Assembly: GCA_963842335.1 (NCBI GenBank)
Contig: CAWJGF010000024.1
Coordinates: 62,001-126,000, forward strand
Length of the DNA stretch: 64,000 bases
Direction: 5' to 3'
DNA from: PALSA-600 sp963842335
Lineage (GTDB): Bacteria; Actinomycetota; Thermoleophilia; Gaiellales; Gaiellaceae
Below, in pieces: positions 35,829 through 43,522 of the stretch. Within the stretch, counting starts at the first letter, position 1. Every line of letters begins with the position of its first letter. The notes below the pieces were generated by a model that ran no database searches, was not told the origin of the DNA, and was given only the letters and a program-made list of their open reading frames with translations. The translations under genes were made by a program, and so were the position numbers.

Positions 35829-36749
35829 CGCGCGTCCTCGTCACCGGCGGCGGCGGGTTCATCGGCTCGAACCTCGTGCGGGCGCTTCTCGAGCGCGGCG
35901 ACGAAGTGCGCGTGCTCGACAACTTCTCGACCGGGAATCGTGCAAACCTCGCCGGCCTCGACATCGAGGTCGTGGAAGGTGAGCTGCGCTCGTACGAGCG
36001 GGTGCACAACGCCGTGCGCGGCGTCGAGACCGTCTTCCATCTCGGGGCCCTCGGCTCGGTGCCGCGCTCCGTCCAGGACCCGCTGACCTCGAACGCCGTG
36101 AACGTGGACGGCACTCTGAACGTGCTCCTCGCAGCGCGCGACGAGGGGGTTCGGCGCGTTGTCTTCTCGTCGAGCTCGTCGGTGTACGGCACGCGGAGGG
36201 AGCTTCCGGTCACCGAGGAGCAGGCGCCCGACCCGCTCTCGCCGTACGGGGTCGCGAAGCTCGCTGCCGAGCGCTACTGCGTCTCGTTCTCACGCGTATA
36301 CGAGAGCTTCGAGAGCGTCGTCGTGCGGTACTTCAACGTCTTCGGCCCACGCCAGAGCCCGCTGTCACAGTACGCGGCGGTGATCCCGCTCTTCATCACG
36401 GCGATCGCCGCCGGCGAGCCGGTGAGGATCGACGGGGACGGCGAGCAATCACGCGACTTCACGTACGTCTCGAACGTCGTCGACGGGACGATCCTCGCGG
36501 CGGCGGCGGCGGGCGCGAGCGGTCAGATCTTCAACGTCGCCGCGAGCGCCCCCGCGAGCGTGAACCACGTCGCCGACGCGATCGGCCGCATTCTCGGCAA
36601 GCCGCGTCGAGAAGCAGTTCGCACCACCGCGCGCCGGCGACATCCGCGATTCGTGGGCGGACATCGAGCGGGCTCGCGAGGCGTTCGGCTGGGAGCCCAC
36701 CATCGGGCTCGACGAGGGCCTGCGGCTGACCGCCGACTCGCTTGTCTGA
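35825..36749 (+). CDS. NAD-dependent UDP-sugar epimerase (SDR), one frameshift near 36605
   Basis: The first ~260 residues are clean: TGGGGFIGSNL cofactor motif, SSSSSVYGTR active-site strand, catalytic YGVAK and FNVFGPRQSP. Past IGRILGKP the frame slips by one base, and the true end reads FAPPRAGDIRDSWADIERA then FGWEPTIGLDEGL to TGA at 36747-36749. Repaired length is about 307 residues, normal for UDP-glucose/UDP-GlcNAc 4-epimerase-type proteins. The unrepaired frame gives a false tail to 36772. GTG 35825 overlaps the methyltransferase stop (GTGA). The substrate is probably a UDP-hexose or UDP-HexNAc. Confidence 0.82.
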
Positions 36750-37917
36750 GCGCACGCGCATCTTGCGTGTGATCGCGCGCCTGAACATGGGCGGGCCGGC
36801 GCTGCACGTCTCGTACCTGACCGAAGGACTCGCGTCACGCGGCTACGACACGACGCTCGTCGCCGGCCGGCTCGCTCGCGGCGAGGACTCGATGTCGTTC
36901 GTAGCGGAGGAGCTCGGCGTCGACGTCGTCGGCGCTCGGCGAGCTTCATCGCGAGGTCTCGCCGTTCTACGATCCCGATCGCCGTCAGGCGGCTCGTCGA
37001 GCGAGATCCGGCGCGTGCGCCCGCACATCATCCACACGCACACGGCGAAGGCCGGCGCGTTGGGTCGTGCCGCCGCGTTGCTCGCCGGTGACGCGCGCCC
37101 GCCGATCATCGTCCACACGTTCCACGGTCACGTGCTGCGCGGCTACTTCGACCCAGTGCGAACGCAGCTCTTCCGCGAGACGGAGCGCTCGCTCGCGCGG
37201 TACACGACCCGCCTGATCGCCGTCGGCCCCCAGGTGCGTGACGACCTCGTTGAGCTCGGCGTGGCGCCTGCTCGAGCAGTTCACCGTCATCCGACTGGGT
37301 ATCGACCTCGAATCGCGCGTGATCGCGGACGGCCGCGGTCAGGAGTACCGCCGTCTGTTTGGCATTCCCGACGATCGCTTCGTCGTTGGCTGGATCGGCC
37401 GCATGACGGCGATCAAGCGCGTGTCGGATGTGCTTGCGTCGTTCAAGCTCCTGCTTGATCGCGGGATCGAGGCGACGCTCTGTCTCGTCGGCGACGGTCC
37501 AGACCGCGTAGCGATGGAGCGCGAGGCGCACGAGCTCGGAATCGCGCGCAACGTCATCTCGGTCGGCTACCAACGCGATGTATCGCCCTACTACGGGCTG
37601 TTCGACGCGCTCGTGCTGCCCTCGGCGAACGAGGGCACACCAGTGGTGGCCATAGAGGCGCTCGCATCGGGTCGACCTGTCGTCGCGACGCGCGTCGGTG
37701 GTGTTCCCGACGTCGTCACGGAAGGAGAAGACGGCTACCTGGTCGGAGTCGGCGATGTCGACGGCGATCGCCGACGCGCTCGAGCGCCTGGCACGCGACC
37801 CAGAGCTGCGCCGATCACTCGGCGAATGGGGCCGCAGGCACGTCGTTCCGCGGTACCGCGTCGAGCGCCTCGTCGACGACGTGGACTCGCTCTACCGCGA
37901 GTTGCTCACGGCGAAGG
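36742..37917 (+). pseudogene. GT4 family glycosyltransferase with several frameshifts
   Basis: The start reads ILRVIARLNMGGPALHVSYL, a classic GT4 Gly-rich loop. Then at least two slips occur between 36930 and 37005, another near 37265 and another near 37760. In the repaired order it continues HIIHTHTAKAGALGRAAALL, then FVVGWIGRMTAIKRVSDVL, and the EX7E region in SANEGTPVVAIEALASGRP, ending about YRELLTAK near 37917. The family fold is complete, so this is probably a functional gene with sequence errors. The 3' end runs into the convergent glycosidase gene with no stop in frame, so its end is approximate. Confidence 0.75.
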
Positions 37918-39071
37918 CTTGCCGCAGCCGCCATCTTCATGAACGCGTTGAAGGCCGGCTTGTGCTTCCCGCCGAAGGTGATCAGGCCCGACTGCCAGCC
38001 GGCGAGGCTCTGCTCGTCCTTGAGCAGGAACCAGAGCATCATGTCGACGCGTGGGTTCTTGCGCGCGATCGCAAACGCCTGCGTGAGGTAGGCGGCCTGC
38101 TTCGCATAGGAGACCCCGAAGAGCCGGTCGGGCGGGTTCGTCTGGTAGCCGTACTCGGTGATCCAGATGCGCTTGTTGCCGTACAGCTGCGTCAACTGCT
38201 TCACCAGGTCACCGAAGTTCCCGAGCGTCACCGCAGTGGTCGGAATGCCCTTCGCGGTCACGGGCTTCGTCGTCGGCTGATCGGACGGGCCTGAGTAGTA
38301 CGGATGATGGGCCCACGCGTCGAAGGTCTTCAGCCCGGCCTTCTTCACGCCCCGCAGGAACGCAAGCGGTGAGACGGACGGGCGCGCGCTCGACGGATTG
38401 TTGTTCCCACGCGGTGAGGTGACACCGCAGCCGACGCGTTCGCCCGCAAACAGCGTCGCGTGGATCCCGTTGTAGACCGCGTTGCAGATCTTCGCGTAGT
38501 CGACCGGGCTCTGCATCTTCCAGCCGGTCGCCGTGCGGCGAAACTGAGGGGTCAGGAAGATCGGGTTGTTCGGCTCGTTCCAGGCGAGCCACTCCTTGAC
38601 GGGGGGCAGCTGACCGCCGGCCCCGTCGGGCCACGTGCCGCCGTAGCGTTTTGCCGCGGCGAACGCGAAGTTGCGCAGGTCGGTCGGGTTCTTCGGCGCG
38701 ACGTTGGTGGCACGCCCGCCGTTCGCCCAGCTCGGAGTCCCGAAGATCGTGAAGAGCACATGCACGCCGTACTCGGCGCCGTAGCGCACGGTGCGGTCGT
38801 AGAGGCTCCAGTCGTAGGCCGGATCAGCAGGGTTGGTCGCATGCGCCGGTCGCCGCGTTGCGACACCGTGCGGGCCACCCCAGTACAGGTTCAGGCGCAC
38901 CTCCTGCACGTGCAGCTGCTTGAACGTGGCGAAGGTCGTATCGACCGGCCCGAACAGCGTCTGCGCCTCGTCGTAGATCCCGACACGCATGTAGCGCGAC
39001 GCAGGTGCCGGTTGCGCTTGAGCAGCCAGAAGCGCCGTCGCAAGGACGGCGACCAGAGCTGCGAGTCTCAC
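37815..39071 (-). CDS. secreted clan-A glycoside hydrolase (GH5/GH39-like)
   Basis: 418 residues as read. Residues 1-24 form a signal peptide ending in a PAPAS region. The TIM-barrel part has LNLYWGG, LFTIFGTPSWANGG, LAWNEPNNP with Glu166 as acid/base, HHPYYSGPSDQP, and WITEYGYQT with Glu306 as nucleophile. This is the clan GH-A pattern; the family cannot be fixed by eye. Real homology appears to stop near KMAAAA (about 37905); the rest overlaps the convergent GT4 gene and may come from an indel. GTG 39071 overlaps the upstream UDP-xylose synthase stop region. It may trim or remodel the surface glycan. Confidence 0.82.
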   Translation of the reverse strand: MRLAALVAVLATALLAAQAQPAPASRYMRVGIYDEAQTLFGPVDTTFATFKQLHVQEVRLNLYWGGPHGVATRRPAHATNPADPAYDWSLYDRTVRYGAEYGVHVLFTIFGTPSWANGGRATNVAPKNPTDLRNFAFAAAKRYGGTWPDGAGGQLPPVKEWLAWNEPNNPIFLTPQFRRTATGWKMQSPVDYAKICNAVYNGIHATLFAGERVGCGVTSPRGNNNPSSARPSVSPLAFLRGVKKAGLKTFDAWAHHPYYSGPSDQPTTKPVTAKGIPTTAVTLGNFGDLVKQLTQLYGNKRIWITEYGYQTNPPDRLFGVSYAKQAAYLTQAFAIARKNPRVDMMLWFLLKDEQSLAGWQSGLITFGGKHKPAFNAFMKMAAAASLRREQLAVERVHVVDEALDAVPRNDVPAAPFAE

Positions 39072-39073
39072 GC

Positions 39074-40015
39074 TCAGACCCCGACCGGGTTCGCGCCGAG
39101 CGATTCGACCCAGCGCCGGAGGCCCTCGTCGAGATCGACCTCCGGCTCCCAGCCGAGGATCTGCCGGGCACGGGTGATGTCGGGACGGCGTACCTGCGGG
39201 TCGTCGGTGGGGAGCGCCTCGAACACGACCTCGCTGGTCGAGCCCGTCACACGGATGACGGCCTGAGCAAGCTCCAGCATCGTCAGCTCGCGGTCCGGGT
39301 TGCCGAGATTCACTGGCAGATGCTCGCCGCTCATCATCAGCAGGTAGAGCCCGCGGATCAGATCGTCGACGTAACAGAGCGACCGCGTCTGCGAACCGTC
39401 GCCGTACACCGTGATCGGCTTGCCACCAAGCGCCTGGTTCAGGAAGTTCACCGACGCGCGCCCGTCGTTGCGGCGCATGCGCGGCCCGTACGTGTTGAAG
39501 ATGCGCGCGATGCGCGTGTCGACGCCTTGCTGGGCGTGATAGGTCATCGTCAGCGCTTCCGCATAGCGCTTCGCCTCGTCGTAGACCCCGCGCGGGCCGA
39601 TGGGGTTCACATTCCCCCAGTAGGTCTCAGGCTGCGGGTGCACCTGCGGGTCGCCGTACACCTCGCTGGTCGACGAGATCAGGAAGCTCGCCCGCTTCCA
39701 CTTCGCAAGACCGAGGGCGTTGTGGGTCCCGTAGGAGCCGACCTTCAGCGAGGCCAGCGGAGCCCGGAGGTAGTCGACCGGGCTCGCAAGCGCGGCGAGA
39801 TGGAACACGTAGTCCACCTCGCCGTCGATCTCGATCGGCTCGACGACGTCGTGGTAGAGGAACGTGAATTCAGCTTCCCGGATGTGGGCGATGTTCTCGA
39901 GTGAGCCGGACTCGAGGTTGTCGACGCACACGACCCGATGGCCCTGCTCGAGCAGGTGGTCGCAGAGATGCGACCCCAGAAAGCCGGCGCCACCGGTGAC
40001 GACTGAGGTCGGCAT
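39074..40015 (-). CDS. uxs: UDP-glucuronate decarboxylase (UDP-xylose synthase)
   Basis: 313 residues, typical for the short bacterial UXS. VVTGGAGFLGSHLCDHLL is the NAD-binding motif, FHLAALASPVDYLRAPL and SSTSEVYGDPQVHPQPE are family markers, and RGVYDEAKRYAE contains the catalytic Tyr/Lys. FNTYGPRMRRNDGRAS is the diagnostic loop. It converts UDP-glucuronate to UDP-xylose in the cytoplasm. ATG 40015 is chosen over an upstream ATG because TACGAT lies 8 nt before it. Provision of xylose fits the neighbouring glycosyltransferases and the secreted glycosidases. Confidence 0.92.
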   Translation of the reverse strand: MPTSVVTGGAGFLGSHLCDHLLEQGHRVVCVDNLESGSLENIAHIREAEFTFLYHDVVEPIEIDGEVDYVFHLAALASPVDYLRAPLASLKVGSYGTHNALGLAKWKRASFLISSTSEVYGDPQVHPQPETYWGNVNPIGPRGVYDEAKRYAEALTMTYHAQQGVDTRIARIFNTYGPRMRRNDGRASVNFLNQALGGKPITVYGDGSQTRSLCYVDDLIRGLYLLMMSGEHLPVNLGNPDRELTMLELAQAVIRVTGSTSEVVFEALPTDDPQVRRPDITRARQILGWEPEVDLDEGLRRWVESLGANPVGV

Positions 40016-40023
40016 GCGGGCGA

Positions 40024-40029
40024 ATCGTA
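40024..40029 (-). promoter_or_regulatory. candidate leaderless -10 (TACGAT)
   Basis: On the reverse strand, 8 nt before ATG 40015 of the UDP-xylose synthase gene. Confidence 0.4.
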
Positions 40030-40167
40030 CGCGTGGCGCCGGTCTTCGGCCGCCTTCCTTACGAACCCTTTTCATACCGCGCCCGGCCCGTCCCTCTCAC
40101 CAAAGCCTCCCAAGGTGCGTTGGCGAGGCAGGAAATTCCCCCATCTTTGAAGGAGAACGTGGAGCTC

Positions 40168-40698
40168 ATGAGGCAGCGGATCAGCATCATCATCGGGATT
40201 GTGGTTTTGGCGTGTGTGGCGGTGTCGGCGGCGGCGGCCGGGACGTTCAGACGACGGCGACGGTGTCGGGGACGGCCGGGATCAGGTTGACCCTGCCGGC
40301 GAGCGCGTCGCTGAGCGACACGCTGGACGGGAGCGACCAGACGGTCAGCTACAGCCCGCTTCTGGGTGTGGTCGATGCGCGTGGGAGGGGTGCGGGCTGG
40401 AACCTGCAGATCTCGGCGACGGTCTTCAGTGACGGTTCGGGGCATACGCTTGCCGCGGGCACGGTCACGGCGGCGGCGCAGGTCTGCCATTCGGGCAGCT
40501 CCTGCACGGCGGCGACCAACTCGGGGATCACGCTGCCGTTGACGATCTCGGGTGTGGCGGCGAAGTTCTTCAACGCGGCCGCCCTGACCGGTCTGGGCAA
40601 GCTCGACGTCACCCCGACGATCGCGGTCGCGATCCCCGGCTCCTCCTAGCCGGCACCTACACCTCGACGTCACCCTCGCAGCAACCACCGGGCCGTGA
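40168..40698 (+). pseudogene. secreted WxL-like beta-sandwich protein 1, frameshifted
   Basis: ATG 40168 follows an AAGGAG Shine-Dalgarno and begins a signal peptide (IIIGIVVLACVAVSAAAAG). The frame slips near 40247; the mature part then reads TTATVSGTAGIRLTLPASAS, GAGWNLQISATVFSDGSGH and a Cys pair (VCHSGSSC). A false stop at 40647 comes from further slips near 40640 and 40668; the repaired end is LLAGTYTST, VTLAATTGP and TGA 40696-40698. The GWNL motif and the strand before the C-terminus match the two neighbouring proteins. It is the first member of a surface-protein set. Confidence 0.7.
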
Positions 40699-40779
40699 GA
40701 ACGGAGAACAGGTCCCACGGACTTGTCGGCGAATCCGGCTACTGACCCCGCCGTCCGAGAAACGACAGTGAGCTCAAAG

Positions 40780-41346
40780 ATGTCTCGTCTACCCGTACTC
40801 GCCACACTCGCCCTCGCCGCCGTTCTCGCAACGGTGGCGACGGCGTTTGCGGGCACCACGGTCGGCGTCACCTCCGTCGTGACTGCGGGGACGACGCTCT
40901 CGGTCGCGGGAGGGACACCGCCCAGCTTCAACGTGGCGTTGAACGGGACCGACCAGACGGTCAACTACACGCTGCCGGTGATCGTGGTCGACGCGCGGGG
41001 CGGCACCCTCGGCTGGAACCTCACGGTTACCTCGACGACGTTCACCGACGGCAGCTCCGGAACCGGGCATAGCTTCGCCGCCAATGCCTCAACGATCACC
41101 GGAGTGACAGCGGGCTGCGGGACCAACTCGACCTGCCTGCTTCCGATCAACAACGTCGCGAACACGAATCTCGGCCTGCCAGGCGCCTCGGGGACGCCCG
41201 TGAAGTACTTCAACGCCTCATCGGCGGCGGGTGCAGGGCGCGGCACGATCAACGTCAACGCGTCCGTTGCGGTCGCGGTCCCTGCCAATGTCTTCGCGGG
41301 GTCGTTCACGAGCACGATCACCGTCGCGATCTCGAGTGGGCCGTAG
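40780..41346 (+). CDS. secreted WxL-like beta-sandwich protein 2
   Basis: 188 residues. The signal peptide is SRLPVLATLALAAVLATVAT with AFAG before cleavage. The mature part is rich in Thr, Ser, Val and Gly and forms a predicted all-beta fold. TLGWNLTVTSTTFTDGSS is equivalent to the first WxL motif, a Cys pair occurs in AGCGTNSTCLLP, and the end FAGSFTSTITVAISSGP is equivalent to the second motif but lacks its Trp. Probably exported and held at the cell surface. GTG 40768 is an alternative start. Confidence 0.78.
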   Translation: MSRLPVLATLALAAVLATVATAFAGTTVGVTSVVTAGTTLSVAGGTPPSFNVALNGTDQTVNYTLPVIVVDARGGTLGWNLTVTSTTFTDGSSGTGHSFAANASTITGVTAGCGTNSTCLLPINNVANTNLGLPGASGTPVKYFNASSAAGAGRGTINVNASVAVAVPANVFAGSFTSTITVAISSGP

Positions 41347-41349
41347 CCT
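41344..41349 (+). promoter_or_regulatory. candidate leaderless -10 (TAGCCT)
   Basis: TAGCCT ends 7 nt before ATG 41357. The TAG is the stop codon of the preceding WxL-like gene. Confidence 0.35.
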
Positions 41350-41356
41350 TCGAGGG

Positions 41357-41863
41357 ATGCGCCGCCCCGTCGCACTGCTCGGATCCATCCTTCTCGCCTG
41401 CTCGATCGCGGCGGCGGTGCGGGCGGCGAATTTCTCCCTCTCGATCGCCCCGGCCACTGTCACCTCGAGCGCCGTGACCCTGAACGGCGTCGACCAGGTC
41501 TCGACGTTCGCCGAGACGATCTCCGTCACGGGCGGCAGCGACACGACCGGCTGGCAGATCACCGCGTGGGCGCCCCTGCCGCTGTCGGGCACGAACGTCC
41601 TCGGCGCGCTCGTCGTTCCCACCCAGCCGACGCTCGGGGCATGCTCAACCGGTCAATGCAGCCTGCCCATCCCCACCGGCATCACCTGGCCGGTCACGCT
41701 CGGCACGACCGCGCTCACCGCGGCGAAGATCTACAACGCGCAGGTCGGGTCCGGCAACAAGAACAACACGGTGAACGTCAGCTTCGGCGTCAACGTCCCC
41801 GCGGGGGCACTGGCCGGCAGCTACACGACCACCCTGACCATTGTTGGCGCCGAGTCTCCGTGA
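41357..41863 (+). CDS. secreted WxL-like beta-sandwich protein 3
   Basis: 168 residues with a signal peptide (VALLGSILLACSIAAAVRAA). The mature region has DTTGWQITAWAPLPLSG at the first WxL-motif position, a Cys pair in GACSTGQCSLPIP, and the C-terminal strand LAGSYTTTLTIVGAESP. It is clearly related to proteins 1 and 2, though divergent. The Cys lie where the pair occurs in the other members, so a disulfide is likely outside the cell. No enzyme site is visible. Confidence 0.76.
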   Translation: MRRPVALLGSILLACSIAAAVRAANFSLSIAPATVTSSAVTLNGVDQVSTFAETISVTGGSDTTGWQITAWAPLPLSGTNVLGALVVPTQPTLGACSTGQCSLPIPTGITWPVTLGTTALTAAKIYNAQVGSGNKNNTVNVSFGVNVPAGALAGSYTTTLTIVGAESP

Positions 41864-41870
41864 GCGCAGC

Positions 41871-42917
41871 ATGATCGAGCGCATGCTTCGACGCGCGGCT
41901 GGGCTCGCGCTTCTTGCGCTGGCGCTCGCGCCGGGCGCGACCGCCGCCGCGACCGGCCCCGTCTTCGGGCTGCGCGCCGAGGGCAATCCGGCGATCGGCT
42001 ACTTCGTCTACGACCTCGCTCCGGGAGCCACCCAGACGGGCGCGATCATCGTCTCGAACACCGGCGACCGCTCCGGGACCGTGAAGCTCTACCCCGCCGA
42101 CGCGACGACCGGACCCACGACCGGGACGGTCTTCGTCACCGACCGGCCGCCCTCGGGAACGGGCACCTGGGTGCAGCTTGCGAGCAGCTCATTCACGCTT
42201 GCCCCTGGGCGCAGCGCGAGAGTGCCGTTCACGGTCAATGTGCCGGCCGAGGCGAAGCCGGGCCAATGGGTGGCGGGGATCGTCGCCGAAGGGGCCGAGG
42301 CTGCCCGGCAATCGTCGACCACGAACAAGACCGGCGTCCGGATCCGGATCCGGAACCTGACGATCGTCGCCGTGCAGACGAACGTCCCGGGGCCGGCGAT
42401 CGTCTCGTTCACGATCGGAACGGTGTCGACAGGAGGGCAGCACGGCTTCCAGCAGCTGATCGTTCACTTCACGAACGGCGGCAACCAGCTGAGGAAGCCA
42501 CACGGCACCGCGACGATCCTCGATTCGAAGAACCGGATCGTCGAGACGCTGACCTACGCCATGGACACGTTCCTGCCCCAGACATCGATCGACTATCCGC
42601 TGCTGCTCTCGAAGGCGCTCTTGCCGGGCGACTACCGCGCGCAGATCCGGCTGACGTCCCCCGGCGCAACTCCGGGCGGCGCCGACACGACCGTGTCGGC
42701 GACCCGGTCGTTCTCGGTATCGAACCAGGACGTGACGCAGGTGTTCACGTCGTCGAAGCCCACCCAGGCGCCGACGAGCGCCACCGGAGCCACGGCGGGC
42801 TCGAGCTCCACCCCCTGGGCGCTCATCGTCGGCGCGGCTGTCGGAGTGCTGCTCCTCGCGCTGCTCGTCCTGCAGCTCGTCCGCCGGGGCCGCCCCGGCG
42901 CCAGCCCGCCCCAGTAG
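41871..42917 (+). CDS. DUF916/WxLIP-like membrane-anchored surface protein
   Basis: 348 residues. A signal peptide (residues 1-25) precedes two beta-sandwich domains. The first has YFVYDLAPGATQTGAIIVSN and the conserved NTGDRSGTVKLYPADA, followed by FTLAPGRSARVPFTVNVPAE; the second begins near residue 190 with FTNGGNQLRKPHGTATILD. A linker rich in Ser/Thr/Pro leads to one C-terminal membrane helix (about 316-338) and a basic tail. This is the layout of DUF916 proteins, which in Firmicutes are encoded with WxL proteins. It would anchor or organise the WxL-like proteins next to it. Confidence 0.82.
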   Translation: MIERMLRRAAGLALLALALAPGATAAATGPVFGLRAEGNPAIGYFVYDLAPGATQTGAIIVSNTGDRSGTVKLYPADATTGPTTGTVFVTDRPPSGTGTWVQLASSSFTLAPGRSARVPFTVNVPAEAKPGQWVAGIVAEGAEAARQSSTTNKTGVRIRIRNLTIVAVQTNVPGPAIVSFTIGTVSTGGQHGFQQLIVHFTNGGNQLRKPHGTATILDSKNRIVETLTYAMDTFLPQTSIDYPLLLSKALLPGDYRAQIRLTSPGATPGGADTTVSATRSFSVSNQDVTQVFTSSKPTQAPTSATGATAGSSSTPWALIVGAAVGVLLLALLVLQLVRRGRPGASPPQ

Positions 42918-43032
42918 CCAGCCGGCGGCGCGATCGGTCTGGACGGGGACACGCTGCTCACCCGGGTCGGGGACGCGAGGACAACGGCGGTGGGAATAGC
43001 CCGGGCAGCGCCAACGGTGCAGGATGGGGGCG

Positions 43033-43453
43033 ATGATCCGGCGTCTTGTCAGCTCGTGCTGTGTCGCCCTGGCGTTCGCGCTCCCGGCGTCTGCAGGAAC
43101 GATCGTCGTGAAGCTGACCTTCGTGCCCGGCCGGTTGGCCGCTGAGGCGGCGCCGGTCGCCGCGACGGCGGCGGAGTCGGTGCGCGTGCCCGTGACGATC
43201 GCCGACGGCCGAGGGAACGGGAAAGGCTGGACGCTGCGCGTCTCGGCTGCCCGCAGCGTCACCGTCACGGGGATCACCGCCGAGTGCGCGGCCAACTCGA
43301 CGTGCAGGCTTCCGACGGCTGCGACAAGCCCGGCCGGCGATGTTGTCCTCCGTGCCGCGCGCGGCACCGGGATGGGCGTCATGCACTATCGTCACCGTGG
43401 CGCCGCTCGAGCGCGGCTCACCTGCGACGCCGCTCTCCTTCACGATCTCGTAG
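43033..43453 (+). CDS. secreted WxL-like beta-sandwich protein 4, one frameshift
   Basis: About 139 residues when repaired. The signal peptide is LVSSCCVALAFALPASAG; ATG 43024 is an alternative start. GNGKGWTLRVSAARSVTV has the first WxL motif, and AECAANSTCRLP has the Cys pair. The frame slips near 43383, after which the end reads TIVTVAPLERGSPATPLSFT and a TAG at 43451-43453. Without repair the frame runs on for 1.5 kb through the GH31 gene, which is artefactual. It ends the surface-protein set. Confidence 0.7.
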
Positions 43454-43509
43454 CCGGCTCGGGGACGACCTCAGGCCCGAGGTCGAAACCGGCCGAGATC
43501 GGTTGCGTC

Positions 43510-43515
43510 TACCCT
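43510..43515 (+). promoter_or_regulatory. candidate leaderless -10 (TACCCT)
   Basis: TACCCT ends 7 nt before TTG 43523 and supports that unusual start codon. Confidence 0.4.
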
Positions 43516-43522
43516 GGCCCAC

